Positions 53,268 to 63,055 of a stretch of 64,000 bases of DNA are shown here, one piece after another. The DNA is from JABSOG01 sp047617105 (GTDB lineage: Bacteria; Pseudomonadota; Gammaproteobacteria; Enterobacterales; Alteromonadaceae). A model generated the notes under the pieces. That model ran no database searches and had not been told where the DNA came from. It worked only from the letters and a program-made list of their open reading frames with translations. The stretch is taken from positions 1-64,000 of the forward strand of contig JBLGCB010000003.1 of assembly GCA_047617105.1 (NCBI GenBank), written 5' to 3'. How positions within the stretch are numbered: position 1 is the first letter of the stretch; the number at the start of each line of letters is the position of its first letter. Position numbers and translations under genes: made by a program.

Positions 53268-55451
53268 ATGAGAACAAATCGTAGAATGGAAATGAGTATG
53301 AGTCCGAGTAAAGGCAATATCAGAGTAAACAAGGGTAATTTTAACGCACGAGGCCCAGCTAAAGGCTTAGCGAAAGGATTAGTGAACGGATTAGCACTGG
53401 GCGGATTATGTGCAGGTTTAGCGGCGATAGTATCGGTGCCTGCATACGCAGCAGAACCATTGGTGAGTAGCCCATCTGTGGTGCATACCAGTGAGGCATC
53501 GGTATATTCAGCCAGTTTTTTTAGTCAATATAGTCCGCAAAATGCGTTAGAAATGATTCAACACCTGCCGGGATTTTCTTTCGACCAAGGCTCCAACGAA
53601 CGTGGTTTTGGTGGTAATGCCGGTAATGTGTTGATCAATGGCTCTCGACCCACCTCTAAATCCAGTGGTCTGCGTGGTGCTTTGGTGCGTATTCCGGCTG
53701 AGCAAGTGGTGCGAATTGAAATCTTACGTGGTGGCGTCAGTGGCGGCGAAGCGGCCGGGCAATCGATTGTGGCCAATGTCATTCGTAGCACCGAAGGTAC
53801 CAGCGGCACTTGGGCGCTCAAGGCCAGACAAACCGCCGGCAATGTGATCAAACCCAACCTCGAAGCCGCCATCAGCACCCAAATCGGCGAATGGGATACC
53901 ACTTTTGATACCGATATCGGCGCGGTGCCGAAGTACCGCACTGCCACAGTGGTCGAGCGCAACCAATTTGAAGAATTGGACAGCGCCGCTGATGAAGTTT
54001 TTCGTGATGATGGTCGTTGGATATTTGTCAATGGTGAGGGTTCTACCGATGTGGCCGATGGTAAATTTACCATCAATGGGCGAATTGGCGCGGATAACTG
54101 GCAGGGTAATACCCAACGAGATATTTTCAATCTCAAGATGCCTGACGACAGTGTGCCAGACGAAGTCTGGACCTTGGCAGAGACAAACAAGCTGCGGATT
54201 GGCGAGTTAGGACTCGACTGGGCTAAGACCAGTGATCAATGGAAATTACGTTTGATTGGTTTGGGCTCAATCAGAGATACTGCTTATGAGTATCACTATA
54301 ATGAAAATATTGATGGTGAGCGTTCAAATTCGACATTTGCTCAAGACCGACGTAAAACAGAATTTGTTGGCCGGGCGACCTACTCCAAGGTTGACGGCGC
54401 GGCATTTAAGCCGGAGTTTGGTATCGAAATCGCCAATAATGAACTGGATACCGACGCAATCGAATCTGAGGATGGCGTTTTTAGTGTCGTCAGTGGCGCT
54501 GATGTGATTGTTCAAGAATGGCGTGCCGAGATTTTTACTACCTTTAGCTATGAAATGAGTGATTCATTGTCTATTGAAGGTGGTGTCACTGCCGAGTTTT
54601 CACAGATTGAGGTCACCGGTGGTTCCAACCAGAAACAAACCTTTCAATTTATCAAACCGCGATTGTCGTCGACCTATGAATACAGTGATGATATTCGTCT
54701 GACCTTTGAGTTAGAACATGAAGTGGGCCAGTTAGATTTTAATGATTTTTCCAGTAGCTCTGAAGCTGCGGATGATCGCACCATTGCAGGAAATCCTGAT
54801 TTGGCCCCCGATCAAACCACTGAGGCGTCAGCCAAATTTGACTGGAGTTTTAGTGAGCGTGGTAGCATCAATATTGGATTTTTTCACGAGTGGCAAACAG
54901 ACATTCTGGAGCAAATCGTGTTATCGGTTGATGAGGACGGCGTAGAAAACCAAGGGTTAGGTAATGCTGGCGACGCGCGTTTTTGGGGCATGGAGATTGG
55001 TCTTAGCCTGCCGGTTGATTGGGTCATTCCTCATGGTCTATTGGATGTAAGTTATGGATACGCCAACTCAGTGTTTGACGATCCGGTGACAGGTCCTGGT
55101 AGAGCACTCAGTGGCCTCACGCCAGATGATTTAGAAATTGATTTTCGTCAGGATTTAAGCGATGAGAAAATTGCCTGGGGCATCGGTTATCAGGCAAACT
55201 TTAACGAAACCAGTTTTCAGGTCGATGAAGTCGAAATTTTTCGTGGCAACAAACGGCTGCAATTTTTCATTGAAACCACCCGTTTTTTTGGCGTGAAAAC
55301 CCAATTGGAAGTAACTCACCTGAACAACGGTCGTTATACCCGCTCACGCTACTTTTTTGATGGCAATCGTGCTGGTGCTTATGAAGGCAACCAAGTATCA
55401 AGTCGTAAGCGTCGACCTGAGTTTAAGCTGACGTTTTCTGGTGGTTTTTGA
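53268..55451 (+). CDS. TonB-dependent receptor (outer membrane, plug domain)
   Basis: About 727 residues. A long N-terminal leader (basic region, then GLVNGLALGGLCAGLAAI and a PAYAA cleavage site) precedes a plug domain: QNALEMIQHLPGF, NVLINGSRPTSKS, VVRIEILRGG. Then comes a beta-rich barrel ending in TFSGGF with a C-terminal aromatic residue, as expected for outer-membrane barrels. Ligand unknown; no siderophore gene is nearby. Start uncertain: several ATGs lie at 53268-53298 without a good ribosome binding site, and the leader is longer than usual, so a later start is possible. Confidence 0.85.
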   Translation: MRTNRRMEMSMSPSKGNIRVNKGNFNARGPAKGLAKGLVNGLALGGLCAGLAAIVSVPAYAAEPLVSSPSVVHTSEASVYSASFFSQYSPQNALEMIQHLPGFSFDQGSNERGFGGNAGNVLINGSRPTSKSSGLRGALVRIPAEQVVRIEILRGGVSGGEAAGQSIVANVIRSTEGTSGTWALKARQTAGNVIKPNLEAAISTQIGEWDTTFDTDIGAVPKYRTATVVERNQFEELDSAADEVFRDDGRWIFVNGEGSTDVADGKFTINGRIGADNWQGNTQRDIFNLKMPDDSVPDEVWTLAETNKLRIGELGLDWAKTSDQWKLRLIGLGSIRDTAYEYHYNENIDGERSNSTFAQDRRKTEFVGRATYSKVDGAAFKPEFGIEIANNELDTDAIESEDGVFSVVSGADVIVQEWRAEIFTTFSYEMSDSLSIEGGVTAEFSQIEVTGGSNQKQTFQFIKPRLSSTYEYSDDIRLTFELEHEVGQLDFNDFSSSSEAADDRTIAGNPDLAPDQTTEASAKFDWSFSERGSINIGFFHEWQTDILEQIVLSVDEDGVENQGLGNAGDARFWGMEIGLSLPVDWVIPHGLLDVSYGYANSVFDDPVTGPGRALSGLTPDDLEIDFRQDLSDEKIAWGIGYQANFNETSFQVDEVEIFRGNKRLQFFIETTRFFGVKTQLEVTHLNNGRYTRSRYFFDGNRAGAYEGNQVSSRKRRPEFKLTFSGGF

Positions 55452-55471
55452 TTGGACAAGGCAGGGGTTTA

Positions 55472-56200
55472 TTAGTGATATTTGGCTGTTATAAAGTCTC
55501 TTAATCGGCAGGTATTGATAAAATGTTCTGCCAACTCACCAATCATCCGGTGGCTTCCTGCCACCCATTGTTTTCGGCGATCATGATTATCAGATTTGGC
55601 CAAGGTAAATAGAGGTTCACTGTATAAGTCTGCAATAGATTTTTCGATCTGATTTTGTGAAAGTAGAAAGTTGGCAATGACTCTTGCTTCTGTTTTCTCC
55701 AATAACCAAATCGGATGCTCGTGCCCTAATTGCTCTGTGGGCATACCATTATAGCTGATGTATGGAATATAACCGTCTTTATGTGCTTTCTCTGTTGCTG
55801 AATATTCAAGCGCGTTATGCATGTCAAGCAACAGTGTGGGGACTTCGAGGTTGGCCGCTTTTAATATATCGAGCCATTGAGGTCTACATTGATAATCTTC
55901 TACTTTTGTGTCACCAATAGATTTGGTACCACCAAAATGTGACATCGCACTTTCAACATTGGCACCCAAATAGGCAATATAAGAGCGTTTGAGGGTTCGT
56001 TGAGTAAGAATATGCTTAATTGAAGGAATGCCAGCATTGGCAAGAAAAACAACTAAAACAGCAATAATTAACTTGCTAATTAACGTGGGATCGACAAATG
56101 GTGAGGCAGCAGCTGCAATAGCGCAATTTGGTAACAAGCTGCCGATGAATAAAACAACAACTAAATTAGTTTTGGACCAACCATTATCAAACCCCTTCAT
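55472..56200 (-). CDS. membrane-associated protein of unknown function
   Basis: 242 residues. AGAGGA nine bases before the ATG supports the start. Hydrophobic segments at about residues 12-33 (possibly a signal peptide) and 41-58, followed by a soluble domain (HILTQRTLKRSYIAYLGAN, WLDILKAANLEVPTLLLDMHNALEY, RKQWVAGSHRMIGELAEHF). No family recognised. It is convergent with the TonB receptor, 20 bases apart, and stands alone. Confidence 0.7.
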   Translation of the reverse strand: MKGFDNGWSKTNLVVVLFIGSLLPNCAIAAAASPFVDPTLISKLIIAVLVVFLANAGIPSIKHILTQRTLKRSYIAYLGANVESAMSHFGGTKSIGDTKVEDYQCRPQWLDILKAANLEVPTLLLDMHNALEYSATEKAHKDGYIPYISYNGMPTEQLGHEHPIWLLEKTEARVIANFLLSQNQIEKSIADLYSEPLFTLAKSDNHDRRKQWVAGSHRMIGELAEHFINTCRLRDFITAKYH

Positions 56201-56356
56201 AAGTAAAATCCTCTTAATAATAGCTAGGTTGTCTACGTTTGTCCAATAGATTTAGTGTGTACTTTATTTAACCAGAAGTTAAAACTAACCGTAGCAAATG
56301 GTTATAAGGGTAATTCTGGTATACAAAATAAATAGAGCATTCGCAAATATTAATTT

Positions 56357-56377
56357 TTTGGGGGCATGGCCCCCAAA
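56357..56377. repeat. 9-bp perfect hairpin TTTGGGGGC-ATG-GCCCCCAAA
   Basis: It lies 15 bases beyond the stop of the DUF945 gene. The T run is before the stem on the plus strand and As follow on the minus strand, the reverse of an intrinsic terminator. It may stabilise the 3' end of the mRNA. Confidence 0.5.
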
Positions 56378-56392
56378 GTAAACATCAAAGCA

Positions 56393-57760
56393 TCACATCA
56401 AAGGTTTACCATTTAAACTCACATGCCCTGCCTCACCGGTTAACTTAAACAAAATCTGCTGTTCTTGTTGTTCAAGCATTTGCTGAGCCAATAAGTTGTC
56501 GATGAGTTCAGGGTCAAGTTGACCTGACATCATCAGCAAATCTCTAGGTACTTGCCCTTGCGCGGCATAACTTAACGCCCCAATGGCTACGGTAGGATTG
56601 GCCTGAAACTGAGCCATATCAAGGCCACTCAAGTCGATATTACCACTCAAATCCACCAAACCAGCAAAGGTGCCCAGTTTGATACTATTGAGGGTGAAGG
56701 TGACGTTTTCTGACAGCAAGTGGGCAACAGAGGCCAATACCAGGCTAGGGTCTTGTGGATTGGCGGCAAAACCTTGCATCGCTTGAGAATATTTGGTGAG
56801 TGCACTGGTGCCCACATCAAAACTCAGGTCAACCGTGACATCGTTCATCACTGTCATTGGTATGGTCGGGTTGCCCGCTTTGGCAACGGTTAAAACACTG
56901 CCGAACATCGCTCTAGGGTCGCCAATATCGCCCTTAATATGCCAGTCCAACTGCTCCAGCATCATCGCTTCTTTGTCTGCGCTTTTGACCAATACAGAAT
57001 CGAGTTTGATTTTGATATCCTGATCTTTAAACACACTAAAAGCAGTCTGTGCATCGCCTGAAGCTGGCGCAAACGGATCAGCAATAAAGTTCGCCACCAC
57101 ATCAACAGAGAATTGATTAAAGCTCAGGGTATCACTAGGTTTAGTCATGGTGATATTGTCTATATTGGTGGCGACAGTCAGGGTGTCTTTGTTCATGGTG
57201 CTGCTGAGGGTCAGTGGTTTAGAGTTGATGTTGATCAACTCACCTAATTGGTCAGTTGTTTCAAAGTCAAATCCTTGCAGGTTCCAGTCTGACTTCATAT
57301 GATAATCCCCGGTGACAGAGAAATCGGCAGTGGTGATAAGTGTCATCCAAGGTTGATCTTTATTTTTGACGTACTGTTGTAGTTTATCGGTTAACTTGTC
57401 GTATGACACTTTGAAGTCGCTATCAAATGAGGTATCAAAAGTCACACTCAAAAAACCATGGCTGATTTTATTGTCAATATGCAGCTTGACCGTATCGGCA
57501 CCGACCATGTCTTTGAGTGCGGCCATCGCTGGCGTATCGAGCTTCACTTCAACATCAAAACCATAGCTCGAATCATAAAGCCCAGATTGGCGAGTGACAT
57601 TGCTGATAAGAATTTGCGGTTGATTGGTCGCGGGATCGAAGCGGCTTAACAAACTGGTGTAATCTGCTAAAGCCGAAGCAGCAAAATGACCGCTCAAATA
57701 AAATGGAACGGTTGCGCCTGCGCCGAGAATAACGGCACCAACGATCAATTTTTTCAACAT
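56393..57760 (-). CDS. DUF945 (YdgA-like) family protein
   Basis: 455 residues from ATG at 57760 (AAGGA upstream; a 22-residue longer frame has none). N-terminal hydrophobic segment MLKKLIVGAVILGAGATVPFYL, then a repetitive beta-rich periplasmic domain with long hydrophobic/polar alternation. It ends with GEAGHVSLNGKPL, typical of the family. Likely anchored to the inner membrane with the bulk in the periplasm; role unknown. Confidence 0.8.
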   Translation of the reverse strand: MLKKLIVGAVILGAGATVPFYLSGHFAASALADYTSLLSRFDPATNQPQILISNVTRQSGLYDSSYGFDVEVKLDTPAMAALKDMVGADTVKLHIDNKISHGFLSVTFDTSFDSDFKVSYDKLTDKLQQYVKNKDQPWMTLITTADFSVTGDYHMKSDWNLQGFDFETTDQLGELININSKPLTLSSTMNKDTLTVATNIDNITMTKPSDTLSFNQFSVDVVANFIADPFAPASGDAQTAFSVFKDQDIKIKLDSVLVKSADKEAMMLEQLDWHIKGDIGDPRAMFGSVLTVAKAGNPTIPMTVMNDVTVDLSFDVGTSALTKYSQAMQGFAANPQDPSLVLASVAHLLSENVTFTLNSIKLGTFAGLVDLSGNIDLSGLDMAQFQANPTVAIGALSYAAQGQVPRDLLMMSGQLDPELIDNLLAQQMLEQQEQQILFKLTGEAGHVSLNGKPLM

Positions 57761-57941
57761 GAAGTGAAGTCCTTTGGATAATGGCTGATAAAAATAACAA
57801 CGTGAACTGTGCCATAAAATGGCCAAAATGTGAAGAAATCACCGGGTTACAATAGTTTCTAATCTTGTACCATCGAAATAATGATGTGTAGCTGCTACAA
57901 TAGCGCTGATAAAACGCCAATAAATACAACAAGGTAACAAG

Positions 57942-59402
57942 ATGACAGAGACCCAACACCCTAGCCCCAAATTGTTGCTGGCACTGACCCCTATAGTGCT
58001 CACCCTGATCATACTGGGGATTCAATTGTTTCATTTTGGTGATTTCACCCCCCATATTCCCATTGCCATTGGCCTAGCCATTACCGGCATCGTCGGAAAA
58101 ATACAGGGCATGAGTTGGCATGACATCGAAAAAGGGGCGTTTCATGTTATCCACGTCGCTTTGCCTTCGGTATCTGTATTAATCACCGTAGGAATGCTGG
58201 TTGGTGTCTGGATTGCCAGCGGCACCGTGCCGACGATGATTTATTATGGTCTGAAAATACTGTCACCGGAGATTTTCCTTGCCGCCAGCATGGTGTTATG
58301 TGCGGTGGTGTCTGTTTCTGTAGGCACCTCTTGGGGCACAGTTGGTACCGTGGGTTTGGCGCTGATGGGTATTGGTGCCGGATTTGACATCCCGATGTAT
58401 TGGACCGCAGGGGCGGTGGTATCAGGTTCTTTTTTTGGTGATAAAATTTCACCTTTGTCAGACACCACCAACTTGGCACCGGCGGTCACTGGGGTGAATT
58501 TGTTTGATCATATTCGCAATATGTTGCCAACCACTGTCCCGGCGATGTTGATAGCGCTGGTGATTTATTTAGTAGTAGGTTTCTTTGTCATTGGTAATGG
58601 TCAGGTGTCGTTTGATAATATCAATATCATCACTACCACATTAGAAAACAACTTTAATATCTCACCTGTGTTGCTCATTCCCGCCATATTGGTGCTGATT
58701 TTGGCGATTAAAAAAGTGCCATCAATACCGGCGTTATTTATCGGTGTGGTCACCGGAGGTATTTTGGCCATGATGACGCAAGGCAAAGAATTACACGATA
58801 TCTTTACTTACGCCAACAGTGGTTATTCGATAACCACTGGCGTGGCCGCTATCGACAGCCTGCTCAATCGTGGTGGTATACAATCGATGATGTGGACCAT
58901 CTCGCTGATTATTATTGCGCTGGCCTTTGGTGGCGCGCTGGAAAAAACCGGCTGTTTGCATAGTATTATTAGCGCGATTAGAAGCAAAGTGACTAGCTTT
59001 GCCGGTATGCAAACCGCTGCCATCGGCACCTCGTTTGCCACCAATATTGTCGCTGGTGACCCGTATTTATCTATCGCATTACCGGGTCGAATGTACGCCC
59101 CTGCCTATCGGGGCATGGGATATTCAACCCTCAACCTCTCTCGTGCCATAGAAGAAGGCGGCACATTAATGTCACCTTTAATCCCATGGAACGCTGGCGG
59201 TGCCTATGTGATCGCCGCACTGGGATTGACCATTGGCAATGGCGATTTTACCAACCTGCTTTATATTCCACTGGCTTTTGCCTGCTGGTTATCACCGTTG
59301 ATTGGGATTTTTTATGCCTATACCGGCATGTTCTCACCCAAAGCCGATGCAGCAGAAATCGCCAGCTGGGCTGAGAATGAAGAAGAGGTTGCACGCCATT
59401 AA
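57942..59402 (+). CDS. nhaC: Na+/H+ antiporter, NhaC family
   Basis: 486 residues, about eleven or twelve membrane segments. Family motifs: GTSWGTVGTVGLALMGIG, SGSFFGDKISPLSDTTNLAPA, and EEGGTLMSPLIPWNAGGAY. Exchanges sodium for protons across the inner membrane and fits a marine lifestyle. AAGG lies about nine bases before the ATG. A GTAGCTGCTAC palindrome sits about 50 bases upstream. Confidence 0.92.
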   Translation: MTETQHPSPKLLLALTPIVLTLIILGIQLFHFGDFTPHIPIAIGLAITGIVGKIQGMSWHDIEKGAFHVIHVALPSVSVLITVGMLVGVWIASGTVPTMIYYGLKILSPEIFLAASMVLCAVVSVSVGTSWGTVGTVGLALMGIGAGFDIPMYWTAGAVVSGSFFGDKISPLSDTTNLAPAVTGVNLFDHIRNMLPTTVPAMLIALVIYLVVGFFVIGNGQVSFDNINIITTTLENNFNISPVLLIPAILVLILAIKKVPSIPALFIGVVTGGILAMMTQGKELHDIFTYANSGYSITTGVAAIDSLLNRGGIQSMMWTISLIIIALAFGGALEKTGCLHSIISAIRSKVTSFAGMQTAAIGTSFATNIVAGDPYLSIALPGRMYAPAYRGMGYSTLNLSRAIEEGGTLMSPLIPWNAGGAYVIAALGLTIGNGDFTNLLYIPLAFACWLSPLIGIFYAYTGMFSPKADAAEIASWAENEEEVARH

Positions 59403-59443
59403 CCTTGTGCGCATTTATAGGTTTGCCATAAATCGACATTAAT

Positions 59444-59466
59444 GGTGCGCATTGCACACCCTACGG
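59444..59466. repeat. short palindromic repeat GGTGCGCATTGCACACC-CTACGG
   Basis: Resembles the GTAGGGTGCGCAATGCGCACC elements scattered in many marine gammaproteobacteria. It lies between two convergent genes and supplies the TAG stop of the ion channel gene. Confidence 0.45.
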
Positions 59467-60264
59467 CTCTTTATCCTTACCCTCTTTAATCAGCCGTTTT
59501 AATTCCTGAATCTCACCATGTAAATCCTTTAAGGTCACCATCCGATCATTGAGTTCGGTCTCATTGATATGCTCTTCTTCAAGCACGCTGACCATGATGC
59601 CAATCACCATATTTAAAAATGCAAAGGTGGTCAAAAAGATAAAGCTGATAAAATAAATCCAGCTGAACGGGTAAACCGCCATGGTTTCATAAAGAATGTC
59701 TGTCCAGCCCTCAAATGTCATCACCCGGAATAAGGTCAGCAGCGAAATGGCAATATCGCCCCATAATACCGGGTTGACTTTTTCGAAGAACAAACTGCCA
59801 AAAGCGGCGTAGATATAGAAAATAATAAACATTAACGCCATCACATAACCTAACCGTGGCAACGCTTTGAAAAATGAATTCATCAAAATACGCAACTCCG
59901 GAATAATGCTGATCATCCGCAATACCCGAAATACCCGAACCAATCGAGCCACCAACACCACCTCTGAGTCTTCTAGTGGAATCAAACTGATCAACACGAT
60001 AAGGGTATCAAAAACATTCCATGGATCTCTAAAAAAATCCGAGCGTTTTTCGGTGGCGATAAAACGAATGCTGATCTCAAACAAAAAGATCAACGTGATC
60101 ACCCAATCTAAAAAAACAAAGGTATTGAGGACCCAAGGGGCAAGTTCATAGGTTTTTACCCCCACCAGTACGGCTGACATCATAATCACGAAAATGATGA
60201 AAAATTCAAATAACTTGTTGTGACGCATCCGAACTAAGCGGTTTAGAAGAGTATTGTTGTCCAT
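59461..60264 (-). CDS. voltage-gated cation channel (bacterial NaChBac-like)
   Basis: 267 residues from ATG at 60264; a longer TTG start gives a non-conserved extension. Six membrane segments of an ion-transport domain. S4 carries arginines at three-residue steps (LVARLVRVFRVLRMI). The pore loop has TFEGWTD (codons 59718-59698), in place of TLESWAS in NaChBac. A C-terminal coiled coil (NETELNDRMVTLKDLHGEIQELKRL) would tetramerise the channel. Gly at the fourth and Asp at the seventh filter position suggest calcium rather than sodium preference (inference). Confidence 0.88.
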   Translation of the reverse strand: MDNNTLLNRLVRMRHNKLFEFFIIFVIMMSAVLVGVKTYELAPWVLNTFVFLDWVITLIFLFEISIRFIATEKRSDFFRDPWNVFDTLIVLISLIPLEDSEVVLVARLVRVFRVLRMISIIPELRILMNSFFKALPRLGYVMALMFIIFYIYAAFGSLFFEKVNPVLWGDIAISLLTLFRVMTFEGWTDILYETMAVYPFSWIYFISFIFLTTFAFLNMVIGIMVSVLEEEHINETELNDRMVTLKDLHGEIQELKRLIKEGKDKEP

Positions 60265-60731
60265 TAAAAAATCGTCTGTTGTTGGTAATAAAATTCTCTG
60301 TGAGTAGGCCAATATGCAATGTAGATCGAAAAAAAGCAAAAGTTTTTACTTTTTTTTCATTTTTTTTGGCGGTTTTGGCCTTTTTGTCTGATTGCGCTGT
60401 AAGCCAGAGCCAAACAGGCCGCGGTGTAGAACCAAGCCCCTGTTTGTTATCCTAGAATGAAAATAACCTCTAATTTACATACGTATGCACAATTGACAGC
60501 GTTGTCTTTTGGTTTTATATTGATCTATATTGGTTTATATTGGTAAAGCTGGTAGGAGAGACAATTGATCAATATTAGGCGAGATAGTTTTTTTATCTTT
60601 ACGACCTGCCAAAGGGCGAATCGTCACCTTCTTAATCGTTAAGTAAGAGCGATTGATTAATTATTTTTGCCGCTAGTCCAAGAAACCTCAAAAGCAGCGC
60701 AACCCGGCACTGTTTTTATCGGAGAAGAAAT
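60265..60731. other. 467-bp intergenic region with zwf promoter
   Basis: Near the channel gene it holds homopolymer runs (TTTTTACTTTTTTTTCATTTTTTTTGG). Further on is the palindrome CATACGTATG (60478-60487) and the zwf promoter, followed by a leader of about 200 bases. No gene seen. Confidence 0.5.
60493..60542 (+). promoter_or_regulatory. sigma70 promoter of the zwf operon with phased TATATTG repeats
   Basis: TTGACA (60493-60498), spacer of exactly 17, TATATT (60516-60521). TATATTG is repeated at 60516, 60526 and 60536, exactly 10 bp apart, which gives alternative -10 elements or a site read on one face of the helix. The ATG is at 60732, so the leader is about 200 bases. Confidence 0.7.
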
Positions 60732-62192
60732 ATGTCAACAACTTATGATATCGTATTATTTGGTGCAGGCGGTGATTTATCATTGCGCAAACTGATGCCG
60801 GCACTTTACCGGGCTCACGTGAATCAAGAACTAGCCCCAGACTTAAACATCATCGCGACCGTTCGTGATACCAAGCTTAGCCGTGAAGGTTATGTCGCCA
60901 GAGTCGAAGCCGGTTTACAAAAGCATTTACAAAGTGGTGAATTCACTCAAGGTCATTGGGATTCATTTAGCCAACGCATTGCGCTGGTGGCTTTAGACAT
61001 CACAGACCCTACCAAAGGCTGGGCAGATTTGGCCGGTTTCACCGCAAAAACAGGTAATGAGTGTTTATTTTATTTTGCCATCGCACCAAACTTGTTCAGC
61101 GTTGCTTGTGCCAACCTGTCAGAGCATCAACTCATCACCCCTGGTTCTCGGGTTATCGTCGAAAAGCCGATTGGTTATAACCGCGAAACCGCTGAAGAAA
61201 TTAACAATCAGGTCGGTGAATACTTCCCAGAAGACAATATCTACCGTATTGATCATTATCTTGGTAAAGAAACGGTGCAAAACCTGATGGTTTTACGTTT
61301 CAGCAACTACTTATTCGAACACCTGTGGGATGCCAAAAGCATTGACCATGTGCAAATCACCCTAGCAGAAACGGTCGGTCTTGAAGGTCGTGCCGGTTTT
61401 TATGATAAAGCCGGTGCAGTACGAGATATGGTGCAAAACCATTTGCTGCAATTGTTATGTTTAGTGACCATGGAACCGCCTAACGCCATGGCAGCCAATG
61501 ATATTCGTTCTGAAAAAATCAAAGTGCTTAAAGCACTGCGTATGTTCGACCAAGAGGACGTTAAGAAGAACACTGTTCGTGGCCAGTACAACTTCGGTGT
61601 CGTTAACGGCAAAGAGCAAAAAGGTTATCTTAAAGAGTTGGGTGACGCCACCAGCAAAACCGAAACTTTTGTCGCCATTCGCGCCCATATTGATAACTGG
61701 CGTTGGGCGGGTGTGCCGTTCTATCTCAGAACGGGCAAATGCCTGCAACAACAATATGCCGAAATCACCATTCAGTTTAAAGCAGTGTCTCACCGGGTAT
61801 TTGGCCCAGATTCTGGCGAGTTATGTTCTAACAAGTTGATTGTTCGTTTACAGCCTGATGAAAATATCGAGCTGCAACTGATGACCAAAGATCTCGATCG
61901 TACTGAAGTACAACTGCAAAAGGTCAGCCTTAACCTTAACCAAGGCAACGCGCAACAAAATACCGTGCGTGACGCCTACAAGCGCCTATTGCTAGATGCA
62001 TTACGCGGCGACTCGACGCTGTTTATTCACCGTGACGAAATTGATGCCTCATGGGCTTGGTTAGATCCCATGCTTGAAGAATGGAAAACCAGTGACGATA
62101 AACCCATTCAATATTCCGCAGGTACTTGGGGACCGTCTGAAGCAGACGAATTACTGGCCAGAGATGGCTTCTATTGGCGCAATCCAAAATAA
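60732..62192 (+). CDS. zwf: glucose-6-phosphate 1-dehydrogenase
   Basis: 486 residues. Coenzyme motif FGAGGDLSLRKL, active site RIDHYLGKE, and VIVEKPIG. Oxidises glucose-6-phosphate to 6-phosphogluconolactone with NADP+, the entry to the Entner-Doudoroff and pentose phosphate routes, in the cytosol. GGAGAAGAA precedes the ATG. First gene of a zwf-pgl-edd operon behind a strong promoter. Length normal for the family. Confidence 0.97.
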   Translation: MSTTYDIVLFGAGGDLSLRKLMPALYRAHVNQELAPDLNIIATVRDTKLSREGYVARVEAGLQKHLQSGEFTQGHWDSFSQRIALVALDITDPTKGWADLAGFTAKTGNECLFYFAIAPNLFSVACANLSEHQLITPGSRVIVEKPIGYNRETAEEINNQVGEYFPEDNIYRIDHYLGKETVQNLMVLRFSNYLFEHLWDAKSIDHVQITLAETVGLEGRAGFYDKAGAVRDMVQNHLLQLLCLVTMEPPNAMAANDIRSEKIKVLKALRMFDQEDVKKNTVRGQYNFGVVNGKEQKGYLKELGDATSKTETFVAIRAHIDNWRWAGVPFYLRTGKCLQQQYAEITIQFKAVSHRVFGPDSGELCSNKLIVRLQPDENIELQLMTKDLDRTEVQLQKVSLNLNQGNAQQNTVRDAYKRLLLDALRGDSTLFIHRDEIDASWAWLDPMLEEWKTSDDKPIQYSAGTWGPSEADELLARDGFYWRNPK

Positions 62193-62248
62193 CAACCCAA
62201 TAGCAATGAACCAATCGCAATGAATTCGTCATAAGGGAAAATAAAACA

Positions 62249-62965
62249 ATGAATGCCATTACAGAACATTTTTATCCTGACCGTGAAGCGCTATTTGATG
62301 CGCTAACAGACTATTGCCAGCAAGCGCTGAGCACAGCCTGTGCAGACAACGACAGCGCCAGCTTTATGATTTCTGGTGGCAGCACTCCTGCACCGTTATA
62401 TCAGCGCTTAGCCGCTTGTGCGTTGCCATGGCAACAAATCAAAGTCGCATTGGTTGATGAACGCTGGGTCGACAAGACCAGCAGTAGTTCTAATACTGCG
62501 TTCGCTGAAAAATCACTGTTACAAAATAATGCTGCTGATTGTCAATTCGTTGCGATGAAAACCCCAGCGGCTACGGCCAAAGAAGGTTTGGCACAAGCCA
62601 CTGCTAACTATCAACAGTTAGCACAACCTTTTGATTTAACCATCCTTGGCATGGGCGGCGATGGCCATACCGCATCGCTTTTCCCGGATGCACAAGGACT
62701 TGAACAAGCGCTATCGCTCGATAATTCGAATGTTTTAGCGGCCATTATGGCCAACCGCAGCGAAGTGACTGGCGATAACCTGGAGCGTATTACTTTATCG
62801 CTTTATGGTTTACTCCAGTCGAGACAAATGATTTTGTTGATCACCGGTGAGCAAAAGCTGGCGGTTTACCGTCAAGCTTTGGCGCTAACGGATGTCAGCA
62901 AAATGCCGGTCAGCGCGGTATTGCAACAAGATAAAGTACCACTGCATGTCTTCTGGGCACCTTAG
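62249..62965 (+). CDS. pgl: 6-phosphogluconolactonase
   Basis: 238 residues. Family motifs SGGSTPAPLYQRLA, VALVDERWV, LTILGMGGDGHTASLFP. Hydrolyses the lactone made by Zwf to 6-phosphogluconate. It is 56 bases after zwf, with AAGGGA upstream of the ATG. Confidence 0.95.
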   Translation: MNAITEHFYPDREALFDALTDYCQQALSTACADNDSASFMISGGSTPAPLYQRLAACALPWQQIKVALVDERWVDKTSSSSNTAFAEKSLLQNNAADCQFVAMKTPAATAKEGLAQATANYQQLAQPFDLTILGMGGDGHTASLFPDAQGLEQALSLDNSNVLAAIMANRSEVTGDNLERITLSLYGLLQSRQMILLITGEQKLAVYRQALALTDVSKMPVSAVLQQDKVPLHVFWAP

Positions 62966-63055
62966 CAATACGCTAATCGCCAAAGTCAGTCGTTATAGTC
63001 TAGTCAGTTTACTTATTGAATAGGCTTAGTGCCCAATTGAATCAGGATTTAATTT

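Noticed and set aside
53558..54190. 210-codon minus-strand frame inside the TonB receptor
   Set aside because: A shadow frame; the plus strand has clear receptor motifs.
56357..56377. Intrinsic terminator for the DUF945 gene
   Set aside because: The T run is on the wrong side of the stem for either strand.
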